This document shows, piece after piece, positions 34,279-47,400 of a DNA stretch of 64,000 nucleotides. This stretch comes from Dysidea avara. Its lineage: Eukaryota; Porifera; Demospongiae; Dictyoceratida; Dysideidae. How positions within the stretch are numbered: position 1 is the first letter of the stretch; every line of letters starts with the position of its first letter. A program made the position numbers and the translations under genes. Location: NCBI RefSeq assembly GCF_963678975.1, contig NC_089281.1, positions 26,950,765 through 27,014,764 on the forward strand, written 5' to 3'. The notes below the pieces were generated by a model. The model was not told the DNA's origin. It ran no database searches and worked only from the letters and a program-made list of their open reading frames with translations.

Positions 34279-34989
34279 CAAGGAATTTTGGGTCACCTCT
34301 CAGATTTTGACAAAACTTGGCATGTTTGTAGTACCAAGAGTTTATAACATATTATGAGCTCTTGGTAGTACCTAATAGTGTTTATCACCCATACAAATAT
34401 TTAACACATATAGTTTCTGATTTATGACCACAAATATTTTGAATAATTCATGAAAAGTTGTCTTGAGTTATAATTATATATATTTATTATTATTATTACA
34501 AATTGACTGTATCTTTACACATGATATTTTAAAGCAAAATTTTCACCAATTGAAGACCTTTCAAGATATTCATGAATTATGGGATATCAGTTAATTAAGG
34601 TTCAAAAACACTCTATTGAAAACTTTGATCATTATATTTTTAAAAAGTTTCTTTAGTGAATGGTTGGGTCATGGCCCGTATTTGAGTAGTGGAATCACAA
34701 TGGGTTCAAGAGATATTATACATGTTGTGCATGTGGCATTTATGAACCTTAATTAAGTTGATAGAATCAACAGTCTTCAGTTGGTGAAATTTTTGTTTTA
34801 AAATGTAAACACAATGTAAAAGTTACAGTCAATTTTGTAATTCAAGACAAACCAATTTTTTATGAAACACTTATTCTGGTTATAAATCAGAAACTATGTG
34901 GTGTAGGGGGAAAATATTTGTATAAGTGACGAACACCATATGGGTAGTACAAATACAACAAGATCTGAGAGGTGACCCTAAATTCCTTG
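34279..34989. mobile_element. Fold-back element, 0.7 kb
   Basis: The ends CAAGGAATTTTGGGTCACCT and, read inward from the right, CAAGGAATTTAGGGTCACCT are followed by long imperfect arms that pair almost to the centre, for example GTGAAA(T/A)TTTTG(T/C)TTTAAAAT and CAGTCAATTT. No coding frame. Each arm is about 300 bp with many small indels, so this is an old palindromic (fold-back/MITE) insertion. Confidence 0.8.
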
Positions 34990-35249
34990 ACATGGAATAA
35001 CCGTAATTTATTATTACTATTTTCCATTACTGTTCAACTTCAATTTGAAGGATATGTACAGATCAAAAAGCAATTACAAAAAATTGATAAATTACATAAC
35101 AATAGATGATGTTTACAATGTGGTCTGGTATTTGTGTATGGTGTAGGAGCTCTGAAATGTGTTTTTGTGGCAATGAAATGGAATGAATTTGTAACTGACA
35201 TTAGAATATTGGAGATAAGAATTATATGGCATTACAATTTGTTGATTTA

Positions 35250-36310
35250 TCATTTTATAGAACATTGACAGTCTAGCATTGATACGATGGGATTCTAAGG
35301 TTTCTCAGCCAAGTGATTGGAGGTATGAGACACTGATACATGGACCATAATATTATTTGTTACATATCTGGCTGGACTTTCTCAATATTTTGTATCAAAT
35401 AGGACTGTCATGGTGACCAGACCATTACTGCATATTCAAGTTGTGATCTAACTAATGACTGGTATGCAAGGGTCTTGGTCTCAGTTGAAGCTATCTTGGT
35501 GTTCCGTTGTAACATACAGGGAATTATTGGCTTTTTGTGTAATTTGTTAAACATGTTTGTTCCATTTAAGATTGGACTGAATTGTAACACCTATAAGTAT
35601 TTACAGTGTGAAACAGTGGACAGTGTTGGACATATGATAAACATGATGGTAATTGTGTGGTGATATACTCATAGAACATTTATCAATATTTAATTTCATT
35701 TGCCAGGCAGTGCACCATTCCATTAGCGAGTCAATGTCCTTCTGTAGCAGTACAGAATCTAGTTCAGATTGAATTAGTTGGTATAACATACAGTCATCAG
35801 AAAGTAATCTTATAGTAGCACAATGTGGTAGGCAGTCAGGCAAGTCATTGATACATGTTAAGAACAAAAGGGGGCCCCAAAACAGTACCTTGTGGCACAC
35901 CTGAGGTAACTACCATAGAAGCTAGTTGAAAATCAACCTTCAACTGTGACTTTATGCAATCAGTTACTTAAAAATGAGTCAATCCACTGATGAATTTCCC
36001 CACTAATTCCCATGTTTGTACAAACTCGAACAGATTTTGCAAAATCTGTCTAGATAATATCAGATTGGATGTTGTTGTCATGATTGTGTATATAAATTGG
36101 ACTAACAACAGTAACTGATTCTCATGAACGATTATGTCTGAAACCATGCTGAGAGTTGTGTAAGATGTTGTTAGATTCAAGATGTTTCATAATATGAGAT
36201 GATAATATGTGTTCTGGCGCTTTGCTTACAATGAAGGTAAGTGAAATTGGTCAATAGTTTGATGGCTTTGAACGATCTCCTTTTTTTCAGAGAGTTTCCC
36301 TATTTGATAT
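35250..36310 (-). pseudogene. Dead non-LTR (LINE) reverse transcriptase
   Basis: Reading leftward: a decayed KPSNYRPISLT-like block near 36270, then GPLLFLTCINDLPDCL, the catalytic region in the degraded form RLLSDDCMLY (normally FADD), WQMKLNIDKC, and KTLAYQSLVRSQLEYAVMVWSP near 35410. The continuation IEKVQ lies further left in another frame. Several frameshifts and the altered FADD box show it is inactive. The order of blocks is that of Jockey/CR1-like LINEs. It is unrelated at close range to the LINE ends in repeats A and B. Confidence 0.85.
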
Positions 36311-37566
36311 ACATGATGAGTGCAACATATACCATTAACATTGGCTTTGTAATGATGATTGGAGGAATTGATGAAAGATCATGAATTGATTCCATGGCAA
36401 CAGAGGTAGGGATGAAGATGACGTCATAACAAGAGAGACTACTCACCAAGAACAGGGGCATAATCCAAGGTGGTTTTCCAGATTTCAGTGGTAGGCAAAC
36501 TATATGCATAGACATGGGGTCTGCTGCTGACAAATTTTGAGCATTAAAATCATAGGTGGATCTGAGGGGGGGCCCCAAGAGGTGCCCCCCCCTCCCCCAG
36601 CCCTTCTCTTGCCCTCCTTGGACTCACAGTATTACACTGATACCAGAAACTGGAATCATGCATTCAGAAGTATACTATAGAAAGCCAATGGGCAAATAGA
36701 GTTATAAATGTACTTTACAGTTATACTGTACATTGTAAAGAAAGTGAGGCAAATAAATTTGAATTTTTGTGCCAAGATCGAGATACTCTAATAGAGCAGT
36801 CACTACTCTAATAGAACGGTCACAATTCTAATGTCAGAACAATACTATTATATTTTGATTTCGTGCACCTTACCATCAAACAGGTTTTATCTCAGATAGG
36901 CTAACTAATCTTTATATGCATTGCAAGCATACATTTTGTTAGCCAAAATGCTCCCATATTCAAACCTATAGGAGGTCTATTTAATTTTTAGAAATTTTCT
37001 CAAACTCTTACAACTGTATGTCTATCATTGTACTGAAGGTTATGCAACTGAATATAATTATAACTTGTGTACTAGAATTCCTCTTAGTGTAATAAACACT
37101 GTTGTACACTAAAACTTCTTGCCCTCCCTTGGACCCCCCTAACAGTGCCACCTAGATCCACTTATGATTAAAAGGTTTAAAATCTTATATTAGTAGATTG
37201 ACATTTTCATGAATTTTATAAAATATACTTCCCTTCAGGTCCTAAATTTCAGTTATATGACTTATCAGGTATCTAAGAACATATCCAAATTTTCGATGAA
37301 TAATTTAAGTTAAATCTTTAATTCAAGTTAGTCTCCTATTTAAAGTCATTGTGTGCCAAACTAAGATGGGCCGCTGTTTTGGCTGCAAGCCCACAAGTTG
37401 AAATTTCAAAGGGGTTTCTGGAACCCAAGGAAAAGTAGTTGGAACAAATTCTTTGTTGTGCATGCACACAGTTTTAGACCTACTAAAACTCATTAGGTGC
37501 CTCCATGCAATATTTAAAACAGTAATTCAATTATAAAATTTTATTGTATGTATCTAGTAGGATATA
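36311..37566. other. 3' flank of FANCI
   Basis: Contains a tandem pair of the dispersed motif (ACTCTAATAGAGCAGTCACT at 36785, then ACTCTAATAGAACGGTCAC) and two CCCCCC-rich patches near 36567 and 37130 with similar words (CTTGCCCTCC, TTGGACCC), probably ends of another MITE (about 36550-37170). No gene seen. Confidence 0.45.
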
Positions 37567-40500
37567 TTAATCAGTTGGTGAATCAGATGCTATACTTAGT
37601 TTTAACCTCTTAGCCTTAGGGTTGTCCCCTCCACTGCCACTATCTCCTTCCTAAATACAATTCATGAGGTAACATGATGTACACAGTTCACACACACCTC
37701 ATCATCAGCTTGGCCCTGCAGGATGGCATTGACTGTAGTACCATCTATCCTGAAGTCACGTGCAGTGCTTCTCTTGAAATGGCTTAACAGATTCTCCTGT
37801 AGGTAATGTATGAGAGTGGGTTGAGTGGGTGAGACAACTTACCTTTATCTTCTTTCCCAACTTGATTAGTTCCTTCTCAAACTGCTCAATGGCATAGATT
37901 AGCTCTGGAATACACCGCAGGTCTCGCTTTACACTAGACTGAAACATGGCTTGAACTAATGTAGTAAGAAGAATCTATGATGTACCTTTCCAGGGCCACT
38001 TTTTGATGTTCCTTTTCCTTTCTTCTTTCCCCTGGTTTCTTGTGGTTCTGCTTGTACTTCCATGCTCTGTAGTAACCAGTAGGGAACACACACAGCACAT
38101 GTCACAGTATATACACACATACATACATACTAACAATAAACACTCTGCATACACACATACAGACATTCACCTCCTTATAAGTGATATAGGCGTACACTTG
38201 TTGAGACAGTTTACTGCCAACTTGTTCAATCTAGTGAAGGAACAAGATAATGATGAAGGTTGCTATTTGCCACCTAACCAGTTGTCTGAAGTTGTCCCCT
38301 ATTTCCAGATGGCTCTGACAGTACAAAGTGTAATGCTATAGAGACAAGCAAACACAAAGTGAGAGTACATTCAGTATTGCCAGAGCTAGTGCTAAAATGA
38401 ATAGCAATTTTTACTATTTGAATAGTTGTGAACCACCATACAACAGGAAACATTGACAAAAAGAAAATTCACAATTAATCAGTTTTGACAAATTAAAATT
38501 TGACAAATAGCAAGAAATCACAGATCTAAACTTTTGAGGTGTTTGACGAATTTAAAATTTGATGAATGTAACCTGATTTGACTAAGTTTTCTTTTGTCAA
38601 AATTTCCTGTCATATGGTAAGCAACCAACTATTCAATTATTCTGAATAAGCATCAACATCTTTGTTGGGCAGTAAGGTAAAGCCTGAGCACTATTTCTAA
38701 CAATTTTCAGTATGAACTGCTTTGTCCACAGTCTTAAGTTTCAAGGTTGCCTTCATCCATCTGATCACAACTTACTAAAGTGCTTGAATGGTGTGTTAAT
38801 GAACCAAATAACATCATGCCATGTTTGAGCGATGTCATGCTGACCGAATAGTCAAAATATCAGAATAATCATTTCAGCACTAAAATGAAACCTATGTATT
38901 AAGGATGCCTTGGGACAAACCAAAAGTGTCCGGATTATGAAGGTGTCCTGATTTTTCAGGCTAGTTTACATGTTAATGGATACCTTGGGACCGCTTCCAA
39001 GTGTCCAGATTATGCAGGTGTCCTCATTTTCGAGTGTCCTGATTTACAGGTTCCACTGTAACATTAGTTAGAACAGTGAAACTCCTCAAAACGGACACCA
39101 TGATGATCAAGACACTCATCCATGGTTACTTAGATCCCTGAAGTTGGGACACCTCACTAATAAGGCCACCTCACTAATAAAGGACACGTTCACATGGTCA
39201 AGGTGTCCAGAATATGATGGGGTCATAATATATTCCTCACATGCTTTGTTAGCTGTTCAACAATGCCGTAGAATTTCTGAAGACACTTGAACAATTCTTG
39301 TGATCTGCTCTTACTGGGGACATCAGCAGATCTCACCATGTTGTGTAGGACACTGACTATCTGACTTAGACGATCACATATCATTCCTATGGGTTCCTCC
39401 CCTTCCACCTCTCGTAGAGATGTCAAGTCTGTGGACACCATAAATAGTGACATTCTATTGGTCAAATTGTTACACACCCACTACTGCGAGACTACGTAGT
39501 GAATTCTCTGCCTTGAGGTGAGAAATAAACCAATCGACAACCTCCAATGCTTGCTCAGTTTGTTGGTAAATAATTGCCTGTATTGTTATGGTAACCACAT
39601 TACCATGACAACAACCAACTAACCAGAACACACCCCTCTGATGTCCGAGGTGTCACAATACTGAAGTTTTTATTCTCATCAACCACAACATCCTGATGAT
39701 GTTAAACATGATAACAAATTACATTACCCATCTTATACCTCTTCAATGTCTCCCAGTTGATAGTGGACATCTTGTGATAGTTGATGTAGCTGAGAAGTGA
39801 ACATTAATAAGAGTATGAAGTACTACGGAACATACTATAGGGAGATCAGGTGATAATCGTGATGAAGTAACAAACATGAGGTGAAGTAGTGATTTGGTAA
39901 GGTGGATGTCATTCTCTGGTGGTATATAGATTATAAATTAAAGAAATGTACAGTCTCCATACCCAGATTCCATTCTGTGCAGACACTCTTCACCCAGCTA
40001 TGCACCTGTTCAAGCTAACAAAACACACAATAGTGAGTGTTCTATTAGAGTATAATAAGCAAGACCATTACGGTCGTGGGACCTAAATGGTTGATTACAG
40101 AAAGAAACATCTGTTAGTGTGGCTAAGTAGCAACCCCGTAACAGCTCAGACATAGCTGTGACAAATGTCTCACAAATCAAAACCTACCAACTTTTCAAGT
40201 TCCCAATGAAGAAGCATAATAGCTAATCTAACAAACCGATGATAGTTGATTATCTAACAGTTCTACTTGATATCACTGAGACCTTGTAAGGGAACATTAT
40301 TATTACTGTCATGCACTAATCAAAGAGACAAAAATGCTATATATCTTTGTGCACTTCATCTTAACCCATCCCAAAAAATTTGGTTGTGGTTTTCATTCTT
40401 GAAACATACACAGGAGGTGTATACACAATCCACTCACTCTTTGGGAAGAGTCCAGTTTAGTAGACAGTGTTCCTATCAGAGTAACCAGTGACTGTGCCTC

Positions 40501-43500
40501 TTTACTGCTCAGTACTGTAGCCTCCCCTGCCACTGAACTGTTGATGTAGTGCTGCAATAAGATGTTGAAACTGATACTAGGAATGTATTTTAAAATTATA
40601 AATGAAGTAGGGATCCAAGTGGTACTGTAACGATCTTTCCACAGGGCTATGTTGCAATATCATCGTTCATATTTCTTGTTTCAACAGCTTGGATCCTACT
40701 TCCAATACACTTTGTTTAGCTACTTTGTTATGTCAAACAGCTGTTGTATTAGGGTGACTGCTTTATTAAGTGGGCCAATGACCTATACAATATTTTTAAG
40801 GGGCATGGTTGCTCCATACTTATTTTTCACCATGCTACCAGTGAGAGGCGTGGTCAATATGATTAATCACAAAAAGTATGACTAGTTGGTAAGGGACATG
40901 ATGCAGTGCCCAATCATTATTGGTGCTGCTAAATCATAAAAGATATGGAGTATGGTGTCTACTAACTGGCAATACCTGTGAGCAATTTTGTGGTGTTTTA
41001 ATACAGAAAGTGCCAATACGGAAAATTAACTCCATGATGTGGTTTTGTTGCAAAAGATGATGACCAACATGATTGAAGATAACTGGAAAGGCAAGACACA
41101 GAGGGCATTAATTGTGGCACTATGTGGTTGCCATACAATGTGGTTACCATACAATGCATTGTTTAGCCTCCAGCTTTGCAACTGTGGTCAGGCAGGCTGG
41201 CAGCTACCCTATAATGAAGTCTTGTACAAAATTGTATTACCAGCTACAACAATAGGAAATTTTACAATTTTACTACTACCTACTCTAAACTATCATCATC
41301 AAATTGTCACTTTATGGATAGAATTTTGGGTAAGCTTTCTTCACTGATTCAGTGTGGTTGTGCCTGCCCTCCCAAAAAACAACAACATTTTTTTCCAAAA
41401 GTGTAGTACTTAAATGCAGTCGTGCCTACAATTTTTGCATGTAAATTAGTAATTACTGATACTGATATTATCCCTGATTCATCCACCAAACAACACACCT
41501 GGAAGTGCCTAATATAGTGATGTATGATAGCCTGTTGGTCACTATCTCTCATGACATCATCAAGGGAAGACAGGAAGTGACATAACTGGTCCACACCCTT
41601 AGAGCACATAACCGTCAACAGCTGGGACAGTCCCTCCAGGCTCATTACAACCAGAGGCTTTCCCTACATCACCATATAAGGATTTAAACTATCAATAAAT
41701 ATTGTAAAGATTGGTTACTCACCTTGTCCTTCTTACTCTGACCAGATTGGGGGCCTAACACACGACCTCCTATCAGCTTGTAGAAACATCTATGGTAAAA
41801 ATATCAATGGAGAGGAACAATACAGCATGTAGTCAGCTCTGACAGTTCTCAGAGATTATTGAATTGGTTCACTATAGACGGGTGACCTTATTTTATTACA
41901 TAACTTGACTTTACTAGTTGGCTACATTAAGCAGATAATGTCTTACACAAAATGACACATCTGAGTTTGACAGGTGACCTTATTAGAAGGTGTATCAGGT
42001 ACACAGATGTGTCCATATTTAGAAACAGTAGTGACTACAGGAGACAGGAATAGAGTCCAGATAATGTAGATTACAATAGTGTATAGGTGGGGCCTTAACT
42101 TGTGTAAGTCAGAGGGCTACTTTATTTCAGTGCTGTCTGTGCCAACCTCTGAGGGCTCATCCTTTTAGGTGTATTACTCACCTCCCAATGGTTGCTATAG
42201 CATCACTGGTTGATGAAGCCTGATTAATGGTTGTCCCACTGGCCGCAAACTACAAGTACATTAATATCAGTATGTTGTAAGCAAATGACAGGAGCAGCAA
42301 TGTACATGTACTGTTAGTCGTTAAGTTCACTGAACTGTAATAATAGTAACAAATCTGTCAAAATTGAGGGACAAAAGTTAGGTATTATGGGGAAAAAAAC
42401 TATTAACCCATACTAAATCACTTGCATACTTTCAACAACAAAGTATCAGAATACAGTGGTTCCTCCATTTTTTGCTATTTATTTATTTATTTATTTATTG
42501 TACTGGACAGCCAGTAATTACTGATGTATCCGTTATCCGAACACATTGGGCCCTAGGTGAGTTTGGATAATGAAAAGGTTTGGATAAACAAAACCCATAC
42601 ATACATTCATATACAGAGTGTTAAAATACTCTAATAGAACATACACATTAGGCGAAATACTCCAGGAAAAATATTCAATTTTTTGCTCAACTTTTATTGC
42701 ACAAAATGTTATATTTTTTCTTGAAAATGTATAATGGCAGGGAAGACAACTCACTGTCTGGACAGCCTGTAGTGCTGTAGTCAGTAAGTAGGTACGAAGT
42801 GCATTACTCTCTCTTAACAACCCCAGTCCTGGTTGGTGGGCTGGTAACTCATCACTAGTAGCAACAAACAGAACCGATCATTGCTGGAGAACTAGTGGGA
42901 GGGGCTCAGTTACCTTAGTAATGCTGTTAACATGGTAGCTAATCCTTTGAGTGACAACATTGAGTGAGGAGCCTTGTGTGCTTTAGATGATGCACCTTTC
43001 TTTGAACCTGTATGTGTTAGCCGCGCCCACTAAAATACAGCAGCTTCTGCTCTCACCTCCAGGAATGACTCCCTTTTCCTTAAGTATATTTGTCACAATC
43101 TGGTAGCCTCTAAACATCTTCAAAACATGTTGCGATGATTCCATACTAGAATTCCACTAATGAGCTGCAGGTAATGGTGGATGGAGCTGCTAACCTTTTC
43201 TCTCCTGTGATGAAAGCATACTCCAGCAGAGTTTCATACACTCCAGCTACAATACTACACCTCATCACATTCTTCATTCCAACACTGTGACTAATAGAAT
43301 AATCAGCGGACTGGTCCTGTTGATAGAGAGACAACAGTACAGGTAGTGCTGAGTGAAATGTAGCTGATAACGTTAACAACGAAAGTTTGGCAAGACTTAA
43401 GTTTGGCGAATCAGCATGCGAAGCAGCTTGGCAAACAAACGTTGGGCAAAGTTACCATGTAGCTGATATATAGCTGATTGGTAAATAAAGTTTAGCGAAT

Positions 43501-44434
43501 TTCTTCAATTTGTCAAATTCACCACAAACTTTAATCACTCTAAATTTTAGTCATTTACAGTATTAAGAAAAAACATGATACTGATATGCACATATCTAAA
43601 TGGCAAATAGCACCATGACACCACACTATGATATAGTACAGTCTACTTGGGTGGTACTTGGTGTATAGAGGTTTTGCAGGAGGTGTTCCAGAGTCCCATG
43701 TATGTATTGAAATATGGTGTTACAAGAGGATAAAAGGGTGGAGGTTCTACAGCAATTTTTAAAGCAAAGTTTTGTCATAAAGACATACAAAATTGCCACT
43801 ATAGCAAAAGGCCTTCTGTAGCAGAGGCTTGAAAAAATCTAATTGTAGGTTTTCTAATGTATTGTTGGTATCAGAATTTTACCATATTCAATCCACTTAT
43901 AATGTCTACACATGTAGTTCATGAATGTCTCCTGCAAAACCTCTATTGTTAGGACATCTTACTGCTCCCTTTCAGTAATGAAGTAAAACAGAGCCGTAGG
44001 CAGTAATTTAGCAGCAGTATTTTCTATCACAACAGGTAGAGACCAACCACCATAGGATAGTTACAATATCATGATAAATTAATATTGTCTTATAGTAAAG
44101 GGACTCATCAATTTGTATTCCACACAATGAATGGGAATTCTCTAATCAACATAATATTATATTTGATGCATGATCTTGTGGTGTGACATATGAGGTAGGT
44201 GTACATGATGTCACTATAGACTAACAATTTCAAAGTCATCTACTTCACACCTGACCATCCTGTCCAACAGATCATTAAGGACTCGTTTGGCATGTGCCAC
44301 AAAATCTGACACTAGAAGTATTTTGTTATGACACATAACCAAACACCTTGAGGTGTACACTTACTTTCATCCTCCGGCGAGCTCTGATGTAAAGAACAGG
44401 CCACACACGATTGGATACTTTGCAGCAGATAATC
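37567..44434 (-). CDS. FANCI: FANCI exons 26-47 (C-terminal solenoid and tail)
   Basis: Exons: 44434-44365, 44311-44226, 43316-43195, 43145-43057, 43007-42914, 42854-42755, 42249-42182, 41789-41723, 41663-41499, 40551-40438, 40005-39963, 39915-39836, 39789-39739, 39692-39624, 39577-39478, 39428-39241, 38314-38279, 38230-38171, 38066-37986, 37938-37843, 37796-37698, 37650-37567. Donor choices at 44226, 39624 and 39478 were set by both phase and the human alignment (DFEI then DQSADYSISHSVG; EGCVLAIIYQQTEQALEVVDW). The 36-bp exon 38314-38279 is the least certain. The stop TAA is at 37569-37567. Confidence 0.9.
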
Positions 44435-47400
44435 CTGCAGAACACATTGCAATTAAGCCATACCCCCTACCTAACAAGCCCCACCTACCAGGGGCTCCAC
44501 CCTGGTAGCTTCTCCATGTGACACAGTGACACACGAGCCCAACTCCACTGGGGGTAGTGTGTCCTTGTCTGGCTGATAGTAGTGGTTGAACTGGATGTGA
44601 TGTTATCAAGAGGTCATATGACATCGAGGGGTGGAGCAGGCTCACCTGACCCATCAACAAGGTCAATATGGGTTCCTGCAGGTTATCACTATTCTGGTAG
44701 ATATCAGCGAGTCCCTGAATGGGGAACACAATTGAAATATTGAAAAACAAGATGTCACAGTGCATGAAATAGACAATTTTGTTCTATACATTAATAAATT
44801 GACTTAAACTGTAGGCCATACTAACCAGAATACACCCTCAGTATGGTGAACCTATAGCACTGGCTAAGTAGAGTAGGGCCCACAGCCCAAGTCCTGGTAC
44901 CTGGAACTCAACCTGGACAATAAGATAAGATCTTAAAGTGGTACATAAACTGACCTAAGGTATAAGGACGCATTGATAATCAGGTGGGCCCAACTTGTCA
45001 CCACATATACACAGGTTCCATTTCTTACCTCATAGAGAGCCACCCTGACAGTGTCTTGTTGAGACAAACACCTCCTCAGCACCCCTAGTATCTCATAACA
45101 AAGTGCCTCACTGGTTGATGATGATGACGATGATGGCATCTGCAACAACATTGGTGGGCATGGCTGCCGGGTGGGTGGGGCTCACCTGACTGCTGCACAA
45201 TTGCCAGTTAGGTTGCACAGAGCTAGCCACACCCTCTGAGCTCAACAACTGCATGTAACCAGTCAGGGCTGACTTCCTAGCCTCAGGCTGTCTGTAACCA
45301 AGGGATCATGCGGTCAAATGGCTTTTTTACCACATGGCTAGAAAGTTCACCAAATTTTGTACATATTTTCAAGGTTACCAAATCATTGAGTGTTCTACTT
45401 TTGAGCTACACAGTCTCATGAGGCCAGACCACTTTATCTGCCCCTAAAGGGAAAACAGTCTAGCCACTACCATGGAAAAATCTTACCCTTTAAAATTTCT
45501 ACTCATATGGCATTACAAACTATGTAACTGATGTACAAGTGTTATTTATTTATTGTTACTGGGCAGACGGCAATTGCCGATGCACCCAGGGGGACAACTT
45601 TGGCAAAGTAGTAGTTTGGACTAGCTAAAAAAATTACAGTCTACAAGTTTATTAAATACTCATGCACAAATTGTTAAGCCAATCATATGAGGGTACCGAT
45701 GACCTGTTGTTTGGTGAAACCTGCTAATTCTGGTCACCTTTGGGTCAGACTTATGAAGCAGGCAGACATGATTTAAACACAAATGACACATTTGAGGATT
45801 TTCATGGCCTAAGTACACAGTGCCCTCATCATAGCAGCTCACTGTAGTTAGTTAACAGTAACACACACCTTGAGAATAATGACTTCCTCAACACCAGTAG
45901 TAGAGAATCCCTGAATGATGGGCTAATCTTCACCAGTGGCTGTGTATGGAGCATATAATATTTAAAAAAAATTATACCAAGACCCTGAAATCAAAAATGA
46001 TGCGGTATTTAAAGCCGTGCTTTAATTAAGTATATGTTTTATTAGAGTATTTCTATTTGAATTAGCTTAGGTACATACATACTTTTCATTATAGTTTGAG
46101 GCCATTGTGGTTAACTGAGGGTTTACTGTACTGTACAGTACATCACTGACCTGCAATGTTTGTAGTAGTCCACTGGCAGCTGGTGGGGGTAGTAACGACA
46201 GGTAACTAACAGCCTCCTTTACCTGCACAGTGAGTCATGTGACTTGCCTCAGGATAACTATGAGATCACCTGATGTAGAGAGTCCAGCACAACTTGTAAC
46301 TCTGATGACAGTATGGAGTGGAACAAACCTGAACCATGAAATACTCTAATTGAACATACATTGTTTTGTATAGTGAAACCTGCAGCACTCTATTAAACCA
46401 GCCAATTGGAAAATCCTCAAATTGACTTGCCAAGTGTAACCATCAACCCTCAATACTAACAAGCAACAGTGACCAGTTAGAACAAGTTTCACTGTATTTA
46501 TGCTTTAAATCAAAGTACGTGTATAACAGTAATTTGAAAAAAGTTTTTACCAATCAATCATTATATAGAACAATCATGAAAAAAAAACTCAGTTTATGGC
46601 TGCCAGGTGTCATTACAACAGTACTATACACACAGTAGCCACACCCTACTGCAGCAGCCACGCCCACTCACTGAAGTAGTATTGTACAGCAGGTGTGGTT
46701 CCTCCTGTGATGATCTTGTTGAGTAGTCTACTGAGGATCTCCTGCTGGGCCACTCTGTGTAGCTTGAACACCATCTGCAGCATGCTGGAACCCAGCCCAC
46801 ACACCTGATCAGCCACACCCCCATCTGCAGCAGTGAATAATGGTGAATGACATCCGCAATAGTCTGGCACCACCCACCCCTATGCAAAAATAAGGGTCTG
46901 GTGAAACAGATAACATATCATTTTCAAAAGGAATTCAACTAGACAGTGTACGCTGCTGGTTACGTCAGATGATTGCCCTCCAATTCGAGAAAAGCATTGT
47001 GTTACCACTTGAGGCGATTTCTCTCTACAAGGTGACTTCTTCTAGCTGACCTTTCTACAGGGTAATTTGTTTGTAGCTGAATTCTCTACATGATGGTTTA
47101 TTTGTAGCTGAACTCTCTACAAGGTGACTTCTTCTAGCTGATTCCTCTACAGGGCGATTTGTTTGTAGCTGAACTCTCTACATGGTGGTTTCTTTGTAGC
47201 TGAACTCTCTATTTATTTATTTATTTATTTATGATTACTGGGCAGTCAGCACAGCTGGTGTGCTCAGGAAAAAAAAAAGGGAATCACAGTATTAGGTACA
47301 ATTATATACTAACTCTACAAGGTGAGTTCTTCTAGCTGAACTACGTAGTTGAACTCCCCTACAAGGTAGCTTCTTCTAGATGATCTCTCTACAGGGTGAA

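Noticed and set aside
41039-41347. 102-codon open frame in a FANCI intron
   Set aside because: It lies in a dispersed repeat shared with 51125-51345 and has no coding signature.
44894-44916. A 12-bp micro-exon in FANCI
   Set aside because: AG and GT borders exist, but exons 23 and 24 already join in phase and align to human without it.
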